Source: Takakia lepidozioides (lineage: Eukaryota; Streptophyta; Takakiopsida; Takakiales; Takakiaceae). Taken from it: a stretch of 64,000 nucleotides of DNA. This document shows positions 22,474-31,876 of this stretch, piece by piece. The notes under the pieces are model-generated. The model had not been told where the DNA came from. It saw only the letters and a list, made by a program, of their open reading frames with translations, and did not search any database. The stretch spans positions 46,649,241 to 46,713,240 of the forward strand of contig CM060731.1 of the NCBI GenBank assembly GCA_030704615.1, given 5' to 3'. The position numbers were made by a program, and so were the translations under genes. Position 1 is the first letter of the stretch. The number at the start of each line of letters is the position of its first letter.

Positions 22474-22993
22474 TCTCCACTGGCTTAGGGTGTATTTATT
22501 GGTTCCTTGTTCAGAATTTTGTGAATGGCGTTGACGCCATTCACATCCAGTGTTATTATGAGGTCCTCAGTGTTATGTTCGTTATGAATGTCCATTGAGT
22601 TTTTAGGGAGGGTTCCTTACTCGAGTTTCTGAATGTCGGTGCCGACATTCAGTTTCCCTCCAATGATTTTGCCTCTTTTGAGAAATCATTAGGCTTGATT
22701 AGCAGTGTATTCACAAATCCAAAGTGAATGTCGTTGATGACATTCACTTCTATGTCTGTGTCATTCCAAAGCGAGAGTTTGCATTCACGTGGATTAGGGT
22801 GTATTTGCAGTATCATTGAATGGAATTTTTTGAATGGCGTTGACGACATTCACATCCGGAGTTGTCGCGTGGTCCTGAAAGGTCCTTGGAGCAGTTCTCA
22901 GAGCCATTTCATTCCATGTTTTTTTCATTCTGTGCTACTTGAATCTTACTCACTTCGCGCTTTGGTGGGTTGGGATTTATCTCCTGTTTAACA
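22474..22993. promoter_or_regulatory. Divergent promoter spacer with four palindromes
   Basis: The spacer between the two divergent genes of element 1. Four near-perfect 22-24 bp palindromes built on GAATGKCG and CGNCATTC half-sites lie at 22,521-22,544, 22,629-22,652, 22,724-22,747 and 22,831-22,852, spaced 108, 95 and 107 bp. The first and second are perfect in both arms (11 bp). Surrounding sequence is also repeated (TTAGGGTGTATTT at 22,486 and 22,794). Even spacing and symmetry suggest sites for a dimeric DNA-binding protein; which one is unknown. Confidence 0.65.
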
Positions 22994-23935
22994 GGTACAC
23001 GAAATATGTGCTTATGGAAGGAAATCACCTGAGCGGTATCCAAGACTATCTTGACATGTGGTCGGACCCTGCAAACGATCCAACCATGTATACTGCAGGG
23101 ATATTGAAGGACTGGAGTCCTTCTCACTTCAGAGACTGTGGCTAGTACCTTGACTGCCCACCGGAGCACACGACCTTTCAAGAACAGCACATGAAATATT
23201 TGAACAATAATGCTGAGATGCTGGCGCCTCTGACTGACGAGTAGTACCAAAGAAACATAACAACATTGGCTGCCAAGGAGCCTGATGCTCAGGGAACACC
23301 GCAGAAGGGAAGAAGGCGGGCCGCAAACCAAAAGACAAGGCTCTTGATGTCATAGCCATCTCACCAGCAAAGCCAAAGGACAAAGACAAGTCCAAAGAGA
23401 AGGAAAATGACAAGGGGAAGGAGAAAGAAAAGGAGATGGAGAGTGGGCAGGACTTCACTGCCGGAAGATATACCCGCACAGTTCACTGCGTGTTCGATGC
23501 CAAGCCACACCCTTCCCGTTCTGATTCGGCAGGAGAGATTAAAATTGTCAATGAGGGTTGGCTGGCGATGAAGCAGAGTCGAAAGAGAGGATACACTGGG
23601 GTGCCTTCGCCTACCTGGGACAACATAATCTCATTCCTCAATCTGGTGAGAATTCCAGTTTCTTTCCTTTTTCTCTGAAAGTTTCATTGGCAGTATTTCA
23701 GTCTGGTTCTTTGAAAACATTCTTGCCATCGTTCTTAAAATAAACATGTCTGTTGCAGGTGAGCACAGGTCCCACTTTCGTGTGCGGTGTGCAGAAAACA
23801 TATGCGGCTGACATTGTCATTCTCGACATCCCGGATGGCCAGGCTGTGCCAGAAGTTCTTCCAAAGGGCAAGACGCCAGGCTGGAACAAATTCGAGGACA
23901 ACTACTGGAGTTGGGTGTTCGGGTTCTGTAATTGC
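22994..23935 (+). pseudogene. Beta-class amino-methyltransferase-like gene, truncated (element 1)
   Basis: The N-terminal half of the gene seen at 62,502-64,000. Exon to 23,645 (donor GTGAGA): RYTKYVLMEGNHLSG, two TAG stops, a Lys/Glu-rich stretch (KDKDKSKEKENDKGKEKEKE), then AGRYTRTVHCVFDAKPH. A 113-bp intron ends TTGCAG. Exon 23,759 on encodes AADIVILDIPDGQ (motif IV position) and NYWSWVFGF. At about 23,935 homology to the second copy stops within GFCN and jumps to 3' non-coding sequence, so the SAM-binding half is deleted. The Lys-rich stretch could be a nuclear signal. Confidence 0.7.
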
Positions 23936-24354
23936 TGTCATCTACAGTGTATTCATGCGTGCTCCATTCATGAATGTTTTCCTTTGCTCAACATCCATTG
24001 TACATTCATCCTCTGTACTCTTTAATCCACCCCACAAACCTACCACACTCATGTCATATACGTTGTGCATTCGTCTAAAGTTTTAGTCATGCATCTTCCT
24101 GTCATGAATGTTTTTCATTGCTCAACATCCATTATACATTCATTCATTTGACTCTTATCCATCCCTCATTCATCCATCTACATTCATTTTTCACACTCAT
24201 CCATCTGTTTATCATCCAACTGTACATTCATCCATCCTTTATTCATCTGTTGCTTTCAGGTGGGAATGACCACTGCCTTTTATTATGTCGTCCAACTTGT
24301 TTCCACGGTAAAGGGTGCCAATCCGCGGGAATACACTCCACTTCTTCCTGGGCG
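23936..24354 (+). repeat. ATTCATCC-rich 3' region of element 1
   Basis: A degenerate tract of CATTCATCCAT/CTCATCCATC repeats (about 24,115-24,250), followed by TTTCAGGTGGGAATGACC. The same arrangement in reverse lies at 62,120-62,345 in element 2. A frame starting VGMTTAFYYVVQLVS is shared by both copies (24,262 on; 62,133 down) and might be a small 3' exon, but the methyltransferase stop in element 2 lies before it. Confidence 0.6.
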
Positions 24355-24478
24355 CGTGGTGACGCGGTCTTCAAGTGTGATGATGTGGAGTGAGCCCCGT
24401 GATGTGGCATTGGCGCAAGGTGACGTGGCGTGAGCGTAGTTGCGCTCACGTGACCAGGCTCACGCCGAGGCATCCTTG
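24355..24478 (-). repeat. Right terminal region of element 1
   Basis: GACGTGGCGTGAGCG-type motifs, ending CACGCCGAGGCATCCTTG immediately before the 9-bp duplication. The last 20 or so bases match the left end of element 2 at 61,942 in reverse complement. Confidence 0.7.
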
Positions 24479-24616
24479 CAAGATGTAATAGCCACAGCTG
24501 TACTAAGTCCTCTATCACTGTCCCTATTGTACTCAAACTCTATAGACCAAGAGGCCGGGTACAAGAGTAGCCCCATCGTTAGTCGCCGTTTTGCAATCTG
24601 TGAACTTGAGCCAGGA

Positions 24617-25676
24617 CCTGGGGGGTGCACCCCAGCCAACCTGTACCAGCCACGTGCGTGCACAGGAGGGGGTATTTTTAACCCCCCCATGTACAACATT
24701 ATACATACTTAGGGGGGATAAGCAACACCTTAAATATAAGTCTACAACAAGGGATTAGCATGATTAGGAGGGTAACGTAGTGGTAAGGGTCACCATTGAT
24801 ACGACTCTCATCGTGGGTTCAAATCTCACGGTGTCTTGAATTTTTCGAAAACTTTGAAAATATGTATATATCACAATGCAAATTTGAGCTCAAGACCACC
24901 TACACACCATGACCAACTCCATACCACTAGACTGGTCCACAATTCTTGAACCAATCATAATGATAAACAATAATATACAATAAAGACAATATTTTGTTTT
25001 GTATCATTGTTGAGATCTCCCCAACCGCGGGGCCCCAGCCCTGGTGTTTGGTACCATTGGAAAGCCCTCGATGAGGAGGGGTGCACTGGCTTGGTATCAT
25101 AATTTTGGAACTTGCGGTGTGGGAGATATGAAATTTCAAGTACTTTTGGTCGTTGGAAACTCGCGAAAAATAGCAAAATGGGCTTTCTTGCAACAATTAC
25201 TGGCCATTTATTTATCCTTTGTACACGGGGACATAATTGGGTTTTTTTTTCAAATATGGCATGAACACAATATTGTTTGTAGGGTCCTTGAGATCTCCCA
25301 AACTGCAGGGCCTCTAGCCACGATTTTGGTACCATTGGAAAGCCCTCAATGAGTATGGATGCACCGACTTGGTTTCATAAAATTTGGACCTACATAGTAG
25401 TACAGGCCGAGGTCTGTTTTTGAATAAACTTGATTAAAAAAAACATATACATATTTGAGGGTATTTTTTAATGATTCAAAAAAGAAATATACATACAGCA
25501 GGGGGTACTTTTTTAAAATTACAAATTTCTATATATTTACAGGAGGGGATTTTATAATCTTCAAAATGTATGTACAGAGGGGGTATAAATGATCCAAGGA
25601 CCCGTATACAGGGGGTTTTTTATTAGGCGGCGAACGCACGTGATACGGACATTTTATAAAGAGTGCACCCCCCAGG
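24617..25676. mobile_element. 1.06 kb non-autonomous inverted-repeat DNA transposon
   Basis: Perfect 14-bp terminal inverted repeats (CCTGGGGGGTGCAC) and a perfect 8-bp duplication AGCCAGGA (24,609-24,616 and 25,677-25,684). Eight base pairs is the usual length for hAT elements, though the ends are not typical hAT ends, so the superfamily is left open. It has no coding capacity. Inside: a tRNA-like sequence near 24,763-24,837, and two diverged copies of a 100-bp unit (25,010-25,115 and 25,285-25,390) around TTGGTACCATTGGAAAGCCCT. Confidence 0.85.
24763..24837 (+). repeat. tRNA-like sequence inside the 1.06 kb element
   Basis: A-box-like GGTAACGTAGTGG (24,771-24,783) and B-box-like GGTTCAAATCT (24,816-24,826) at tRNA spacing. 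The acceptor stem does not pair convincingly. Either a captured tRNA pseudogene or a SINE. Confidence 0.5.
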
Positions 25677-25759
25677 AGCCAGGATCTCGTGTGTTCAAGG
25701 TCTTCTAGTAGCTTGGCCTTGCATTTCTTGTTAGCCTTCCATGGTTGTATCCACTCCCA

Positions 25760-27048
25760 CTATCCAATGCAATGCGGACATAACCAATCCCCATCAGGAA
25801 CCATCTCAAGAGGTGGAGTCAAACATCCCATATGCCAACCTCTAAAGCATCGATCACACACCAGCATGGTGGCTACCCCTCTAGCAGACCCACACAACAT
25901 GCACCTCAAACTTGCAGGTACCACTACCAGGTTTGGGTCAATCTTGCCATCGACATTCGGAAGGTGACATGGCACACAATTACGCACATGGTCCTTCCAA
26001 GTTATGCCATCCCGACCCTCCAAGATCAAGACGCCTGAGGGCAATACCTCTCGAACCCTCAAAATAACACGTCATGCAGTCACATCCAAGGTCGTAGGAG
26101 CAGTCTGCTGCAGATAAATGTAGTCGCCAGGGTTAAATCTCCGGATCCCAGGACGATAGCCCCCACCACGTATGGTAGCATACCTCAACGTATCACGATG
26201 TTGCGCAATGGCAAGATTCTCGAAAAACATGGACATGAGTTTCTTGAACAACTCTGCACGCTGATCACATACACATGCCCACACGTCCGGATCATCAAGG
26301 TTAAGAACTGTAGCAGCTTCTCTACGAATGGATGTAGGCAAATCTGGCTCTCGGCCAAAGAGAAGAAAGTATGGTGAGAAGGAGGTAAGTGATGCTTGCT
26401 TGCTGAACCTGTAGCCCATGGCTAACCAGGGTAACTGAAGGTCCCAATCTCCTAGGTGTCCCTTCTGCAAGCCATACTTGCGCAAACCCCTCTTTACTGT
26501 CTGAACAACCCTCTCTGCCAAGCCATCGGCCTCAGGATGATCCCGAGAAGTGGTGCGGTGGTCTACCAAGGCCTTGTCACACAAAGCCTTAAACTCCCCC
26601 AAGAACTCTCTCCCTTGGTCCGTGAGTACCTCAGCTGGAGCACCGAATCGGCTAAGTACACAATCCAAGAATGCATACGAAGCTCCCACACTAGCCTTAT
26701 CAGGCAATGGAACCAACTCGATCCACTTGGAGAAGTGCTCCACCATCACCAACATGTACTTGTTGTGGCGCATGGTCAATGGCAATGGCCCTGTGAAGTC
26801 AAGACTCCACTTGTAGCCCAATCCCATGATCGGAAGAGGGTGCAATTGTGGAGTAGGGGCGTTGAATGAAGCACGCACCCTGTCACACACCATGCACCTA
26901 GCCACAAATTGTTGCACCTCTGTGTGCATACCACGCCACCAATACTGCCCCTGCAGTAGACTATGACTGCGTCACACCCCAAAATGCCCCAACTCCTCAT
27001 GGGCATGCCGCACTAACCGTGCCCGCTGTGTTGGGGGAGGCATGATCC
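25760..27048 (-). pseudogene. Integrase fused to C-terminal PHD finger, copy A
   Basis: Integrase inserts the DNA copy into the host chromosome. Seen in order: HHCC zinc region (RHAHEELGHFG ... CMVCDRVR), the D,D-35-E core (WSLDFTGPLPL; VLTDQGREFLG; HPEADGLAERVVQ), and a C-terminal RFNPGDYIYLQ segment. After TTLDVTA one TGA interrupts the frame; copy B has Gly there, so integrase and the next 100 residues were one protein. These residues hold ILEGRDGITWKDHVRNC, then a complete C4HC3 PHD finger: CMLC, MLVCDRC, GWHMGC, WLCPHC. A second TGA in the HHCC region matches Arg (CGA) in relatives. PHD fingers usually read histone H3 tails, so targeting of insertion is a reasonable inference. Confidence 0.85.
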
Positions 27049-27704
27049 TCACTCGACCATCCTCCCACACTTGAAGCAGGTGTGTCCCCTCCCACTTGAA
27101 CCTCTTGGCTCATTGTAGGATCCGATCCCTCTCCTTGTCACAGTGGCTGCCGTGTCTCCAATGCGGAGGTAGTCCAATACAGCTGAATCCTCATGTATAT
27201 CTTTGGTGCCACCTTGCTCATTGCTGGCCTCAGGGTCCTCAGACACTTGATCTACAGTCATCCCTATTGCAGGTCCAACCTGACCTTCCGCTACCAAGAT
27301 ACACAGAAATGCAGATGCATGCCATCTGGGCACCATTTCCTCGTCCGTCTCACCATGCAACCGAGCTCCAGTGTCATTCTGCTGGATCGTGCATGGATTA
27401 CGACTCAACCCATCTGCATCCCGATTGACCAAACCCGGTCGATGCACAACTTGAAAGTCATACTCTTGAAGGATGAGTGCCCACCGTGCAAGCTTCCCCG
27501 TAAGCTTGTCTGACTCCATCAACCACTTGAGTGGTTGGTGATCCGTGACAATGGTGAAGAGATTGCCGTATAGATAGCACCTGAAGTGTGCCACGGCCAC
27601 ATTGCAGCTAAGCATTCTCCCTCATATGAGCTATACTTAGACTCTGCAGTGTTATTCGAGCGGCTAGCATAAGCCACTACGAACTCTCTTCCCTCATCAT
27701 CCAC
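27049..27704 (-). pseudogene. RNase H domain and linker, copy A
   Basis: It continues the reverse transcriptase frame after one TAG (CAG in copy B): [19 protein letters not shown], then after a frameshift [14 protein letters not shown] and VHRPGLVNRDADGLSR, the usual Ty3 RNase H signature and tail. An acidic linker leads to the integrase. RNase H removes the RNA strand during cDNA synthesis. Confidence 0.8.
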
Positions 27705-28763
27705 CTATGTGAGCACCGCTCCAAGCCCCAGCATGCTCCAATCTGTATGCAGCTGAAAATGACGCCCCCTGATAGGTCGTCTCAAGATGGGCGCCGAGGT
27801 CAACCTCGCCTTGAGCTCTTGAAAAGCTTGTTCTTGCTCATCTTCCCACTGCCACTCCTGGTCCACCTTGGTCAGTTTGGTTAGAGCCTTTGCAATGGCA
27901 CTAAATCCCTTAACAAACCGTCTATAATAGTTTGCTAACCCCATGAAAGCTCGAACTCGGCTCACATCCGTGGGGCGTGGAATTTGTGCAATGGACTCTA
28001 CCTTAGTCTGCTGTACCCCTAATCCTCCAGAATATATCATGTGACCCAGATACTCAATTTGGTTGTGGAAAAACTTGCACTTCCCCGGATGTAACTTCAA
28101 TCCGTGCGCCCTCAAGCACTCAATTATCACCTGAAGGTGTCTCTCATGCTCCTCCACCGTAGCACTAAAGATGATGATGTCATCTATGTAGCACCGAGCA
28201 AACTCCACCCCTGTTAGAATCCTGTCCATGACTCTTTGAAACTCTGCCGGAGCGTTTTTAAGCCCAAATGGTAAGAACCGCCACTGGTATAGGCAATCCT
28301 TCCCGTGCTCATTGATCCCCCAGAATGCCGTTTTCTGCTTATCCGCCTCCTTGATCGGCAACTGGTGATATCCGGATCGTAAATCCAAAGTGCGAAAGAC
28401 CTTGGCATGCCCAATGGCATCAAAGATCTCATCTGGTGTCGGCATGGCATACCTATCGGACTTGGTCTGACGATTTACAGGCCGATAATCACCGCACATA
28501 CGTCTCTCCGTCCAATTGCCATAGACATCATTCTTGGCTGGCATCACTATGGTTGAAGCATACTCTCCCCCAGATAGCTCCACCAAACCAGCCTCCCAAA
28601 GGTCATGAGTTCTCATCTGAATCAAGGACCTCTCCATGTCACTGTATCTATAGGGTCTCCGAAAGATTGGCGTGTCAGTAGCCAATTCAATGCGAATCTC
28701 TTGACCCTTTAGTGCTCCTAAGTCCTTCAAACTGAAGGCAAAGCAGTTCATGTAAGCCCTCAA
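27705..28763 (-). CDS. pol: Reverse transcriptase domain, copy A (open over 352 codons)
   Basis: The intact part of pol. Motifs in order: RMCGDYRPVNRQT, FRTLDLRSGYHQL, FLPFGLKNAPAEFQRVM, the catalytic RCYIDDIIIFS (YIDD in place of the commoner YVDD), KCKFFHNQIEYLGH, RAFMGLANYYRRFV and the start of RNase H (LHTDWSMLGLGAVLT). This is a Ty3-type reverse transcriptase. ATG at 28,763 is only the first Met in the frame; the protein would come from a longer polyprotein starting in gag. It has no internal stop, unlike the flanking domains. Confidence 0.9.
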   Translation of the reverse strand: MRAYMNCFAFSLKDLGALKGQEIRIELATDTPIFRRPYRYSDMERSLIQMRTHDLWEAGLVELSGGEYASTIVMPAKNDVYGNWTERRMCGDYRPVNRQTKSDRYAMPTPDEIFDAIGHAKVFRTLDLRSGYHQLPIKEADKQKTAFWGINEHGKDCLYQWRFLPFGLKNAPAEFQRVMDRILTGVEFARCYIDDIIIFSATVEEHERHLQVIIECLRAHGLKLHPGKCKFFHNQIEYLGHMIYSGGLGVQQTKVESIAQIPRPTDVSRVRAFMGLANYYRRFVKGFSAIAKALTKLTKVDQEWQWEDEQEQAFQELKARLTSAPILRRPIRGRHFQLHTDWSMLGLGAVLT

Positions 28764-28889
28764 GAACCGCCGTATATGTCGTCTTTCTCCTCCGCTGACT
28801 ATAGGTCCAACATCAGGCTCCCAGTTGTCCTCCGTGACTGCAACCTTGAATCCAGCAGGCTTAGAGGTAGAAGACGCGTCCCGTGGTTG

Positions 28890-30215
28890 CTATGCTGCAA
28901 CCTCTTGAGCAGTGACCACTGCCTCCTCTGTCAGTGACAATGTCTCATCCTGCCCCATCATCCCATCCTTGAGGACCTCCTCAATCCGAGAAAAATCCCC
29001 AACCTCATCCATCACGGCCGCCTTGGCTGCCAACTCCGTTTGAACCTCGAGCACCTCCCACATGTGCCATGGATGCGGCCTGCACCTCATGGTCCTCACC
29101 TGTTTGCACCCACTCGCTGCCTGTACCGTCTCTTTAGGCAGGGAGACCATCAAAGGAAGTGTACTCCATACTCGGCGCTGCTCAGCCATAGCCAAGCTGA
29201 TAATCCAGGTCAAGCAATTGAGATCCATTGCTTGCCCCAACACCTGACGACGTGATGCCTCAGAAAGAGATGGCACCACCGTGGTACCAGTGGTAAAACC
29301 CATCGCCCGCTCGCGCTCGTCAGCATTGGGCTCCACTAATTGGTGCAACTGGCTATCCCACAAGAGGTCAGGTCCACCATCCCGAAAAGCATGGGATCGT
29401 GGAAAACTGAGCAGTGTAGGCAATGCGGCTCGTGGGTGATCCACCTTATTGACCACTGCCAAAGGTGATCGGTCATCGTGTCTCACACGCTGAGACTATC
29501 TCCCTATGTCCAAAATGCTATCCACCGTCAGGTGTGGTGGCCGCTGCACCCCATCAAATGCACACTTGAGCAGTGCAGGTGGCATCAAGTTGGTCCACCA
29601 TAGTCGTGGGCGATGAGCCTGTGACCCCACTGCAGCTGCATCCAACAACACTGCTAACCCAAGCCAAGATCGCACTTGATGCACACTGGCCATTACCTTG
29701 GCCCGAGAATCACCCATCAATGGCACATTCTCCAAGATATATGATGGAGAGTCTGTCTGCTGAAGTTGTAAATAGCGTAGGATCCTCAACATTTCCCAAA
29801 ACAGGCGTGACCTTGAGTCGTGTAACCCATTGCCGTGCCCGGTTGATGAATGCCCTTGGCAGGGCCAACCTGCCACTACCAAGTGAAGAGGGTCAACCCC
29901 CTCCAAACCATGCGCCCCCAGCAAAGAGATGTCTGCTCGCAATGCTTGTTGGTATCCACGAACTGCAGACACTGGCAACAAATCTGGGTACTGTTGCACC
30001 AATTGAGCAACATGGCGCAGTGAGACGCGTCGTGCAGTCTCATCCCTCTCCACATACAGGTAACATCGAACTCGTACACCTGCCTGCAGCACTGCAGCCA
30101 ATCCAGTGCTGATCCTGCCAAACAAGTCCAGAAGGCATATGCCTTCATCCGGGCACTGCCACACAAGAGTTGTGGTGTCCAATGGCGACAACTGAGATGG
30201 TCCTGGTGCAATCAC
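28890..30215 (-). pseudogene. C5 cytosine DNA methyltransferase domain, copy A
   Basis: Methylates cytosine C5 in DNA using SAM. First frame 30,215-29,496: motif I LLDLFGRISTGLAAVLQ (residues 28-44; copy B has FGGISTG, the usual form), motif IV VAGWPCQGHSSTG with the catalytic Pro-Cys (about residues 111-123), RLFWEMLRIL, motif VI ILENVPLMGD, motif VIII AHRPRLWWTNLMP. One TAG (CAG in copy B) separates it from 29,486-28,890, which carries motif IX/X-like ERERAMGF, LSEASRRQVLGQAMDLN and TWIISLAMAEQ. The AHRxRxxWxNLxP and RLFxExxxxL patterns resemble DNMT3/DRM enzymes more than bacterial Dcm. It lies between protease and reverse transcriptase. Nearly complete: one nonsense codon and one Gly-to-Arg change. 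Confidence 0.88.
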
Positions 30216-30260
30216 CGCACTCTCCTCCTCTCCTGACGGTACGAAGGCCTCTACCCAGGC

Positions 30261-30792
30261 TTATTGCACCTGTCTATCAGCAGCTTGCTGCAAATCCTTG
30301 CTCGTACCCCACAATGGAGTGTGAGCAACCATGGCAGGCAACTCCGCCGTACCATGCATGTCATCCTGCTCTGCTGGAGGTGGCATATCCTCTGCATGGG
30401 CATTGCCCTCCAGCAACTCTCCAGGCCAACTAACTGCAGCTGTGAAGGCTGCTAGTGTTGGCATCTTGCCCCGCTGGGCAGCAACAACACCCCCAATGAA
30501 TGTCACAAGGAGTTGTACACGATGACCATCCCCTGACTGCCATCCAGGCCTGTAGGATGATGACTCCTCCCAAAAATCCAGGGTGAAGCCCATGGGATAT
30601 AACACTGCCCCACCAACAAGGACATCGTAAGAGACCGCATCTGTCACAATGGCCTTGGCTCGCATCACTGAGCCATCTATCTATAGGATGATCCGGCTGT
30701 AGTCTAATGGCCAACTCACGCCATGTCAAGCCCCGAGCCTGCTCTGATCCTCCCAGAGATGTATGTATCTGGAAAGAACAAGGCTCCATATC
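30261..30792 (-). pseudogene. Retroviral-type aspartic protease, C-terminal part, copy A
   Basis: Begins at the breakpoint with MEPCSFQIHTSLGGSEQARG, then WRELAIRLQPDHPID, and after a frameshift VTDAVSYDVLVGGAVLYPMG, the closing part of a pepsin-like retroelement protease. The active-site DSGA is lost here but is present in copy B. It links gag and the methyltransferase in the polyprotein. Confidence 0.7.
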
Positions 30793-31854
30793 TGTCGCGC
30801 GGCTTTTATTCACCCATCCCTTCGCTATTCGAGGCGGAAACTCCAAGATAGAAGAGTTGGAAATCTCTAAGTACTCAGCCCGCGCAGAACAATCAGTCAT
30901 GACCTACAGCTAGTGTATCATGGGGGTGTTTCCTATTTGTTTCCCTTTTGGTATTCATGTTAGCTATCTTACCATTGATAATTAAATATCAGTTTGCTTT
31001 ATCAATCTATTGGATTCCATCCGCTCATCCATTCATTTCACAGCTTCACTCAGATCTCTCTACACAGTGTGATTGTATCGTAAAAGTATCCGATTATGAT
31101 TTATCAGGTATCAGGCCGAAGCCATTGTGTCTCTAATCTGCTCTACAATATCATTACAGCCTTGCCTATATCAAGCATCTACTCATCATCTCTCTATCTT
31201 CACTTCCGTTCGTCATCTCTACCCGATCCCCTCTCCTCTATCACCCAGAAGTCCTCCTCCGAATCCTCTATCACCAAGAAGTCCCCTTCCGAATCCTCCG
31301 TTTCTCCCTTTATCTTCCTATCCGCGGTTCTAACCGTTTCCCTCACTAACCGTCGTCTGTGAACTAACATGTTCCCTTCGCAGGTGTTGTTCCCCACAGT
31401 CGTTCCCTGTCCTACTCTTCGTTCCCTGTCCTACTCTCGTTCCCTATGATCGTGACAGCTGTGTCAAGCTGTGACTGGCTGTGTGAAACTGTGACGGGCT
31501 GGGACTGGCTGTGTGACTGTGTTTGGCTGTGTCGGGCTGTTGTGTGTGTGACAGCTGTGTCAAGCTGTGACTGGCTTGTGAAACTGTGACGGGCTGGACT
31601 GGCTGTGTGACTGTGTGTCGGCTGTGACTGGCTGTGTCGCTGTGTCGGCTGTGTTTGTGTGTGACGACGACTGTGACGGGCTGTGTTGGCTGTGTCGGCT
31701 GTGACGACTGTGACGGGCTGTGTTGTGCTGTGTGTAACCCCCCTACAGTGCGCTGCTGTCACCCCTAAGGTCCTCTTGGTCTCAGTCTGTGCAAAAATTA
31801 AGGGTACCCTACAGATCCCGTATAAGTGTCTAAGTCCCCGACAGTCCTCTAACA
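30793..31854 (-). repeat. 3' LTR of the coiled-coil LTR element
   Basis: 1,062 bp on the minus strand, starting TGTTAGAGGACTGTCGGGGAC and ending GCCGCGCGACA. It matches 8,096-9,061. It contains the tandem GCTGTGACNG array (31,450-31,735) and the conserved short frame MTDCSARAEYLEIS. Directly upstream on the minus strand is a purine tract, which marks it as the 3' LTR. Its outer edge cuts retrotransposon copy A inside the protease (ATATC|TGTCG), so this element came later. Confidence 0.85.
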
Positions 31855-31876
31855 TTACCCCTTCCCCCCTCAAAAA
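31855..31876 (-). promoter_or_regulatory. Polypurine tract of the coiled-coil LTR element
   Basis: Minus-strand TTTTGAGGGGGGAAGGGGTAA sits against the LTR start TGTTAG. It is a standard plus-strand priming site and sets the element's orientation. Confidence 0.8.

Larger units (their letters stand above)
18593..24478. mobile_element. MULE-type transposon, element 1 (transposase plus methyltransferase-like gene)
   Basis: 5,886 bp flanked by a perfect 9-bp duplication CAAGATGTA (18,584-18,592 and 24,479-24,487), the length made by Mutator-like elements. It sits inside retrotransposon copy A, which gives the boundary independently by comparison with copy B. Ends: left CAACGACGCAATGGCGCG, right (reversed) CAAGGATGCCTCGGCGTG, an imperfect inverted repeat rich in GAGC/CACG. 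Inside, the transposase runs leftward (19,188-22,473) and the methyltransferase-like gene rightward (22,994 on), diverging from a 0.5 kb spacer. Both genes are damaged, so this copy is not autonomous. Confidence 0.85.
18019..30792 (-). mobile_element. Ty3-type retrotransposon with cytosine methyltransferase and PHD finger, copy A
   Basis: Minus-strand element read 30,792 to 18,019: end of protease, C5 methyltransferase, reverse transcriptase, RNase H, integrase, PHD finger, 3' non-coding part, 3' LTR. Copy B (39,090-47,176) is collinear and shows what is missing: gag and the protease start were lost at 30,792, where another element's LTR abuts. Two insertions split its 3' non-coding part: 18,593-24,478 and 24,617-25,676. 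Removing them restores collinearity with copy B 39,625-39,840. Gag/pol order marks it as Ty3-like. The methyltransferase and PHD domains are unusual additions. Confidence 0.9.

Noticed and set aside
23129-23479. Minus-strand frame rich in Ser/Phe over 23.1-23.5 kb
   Set aside because: It is the complement of the Lys/Glu-rich stretch of the methyltransferase-like gene.
26456-30112. Plus-strand open frames opposite retrotransposon pol
   Set aside because: They are antisense to clearly coding reverse transcriptase, integrase and methyltransferase sequence.
30793-31854. 5-bp target duplication around the coiled-coil element's LTR
   Set aside because: Flanks ATATC and TTACC differ; the second flank is the element's own polypurine region, so no duplication can be claimed.
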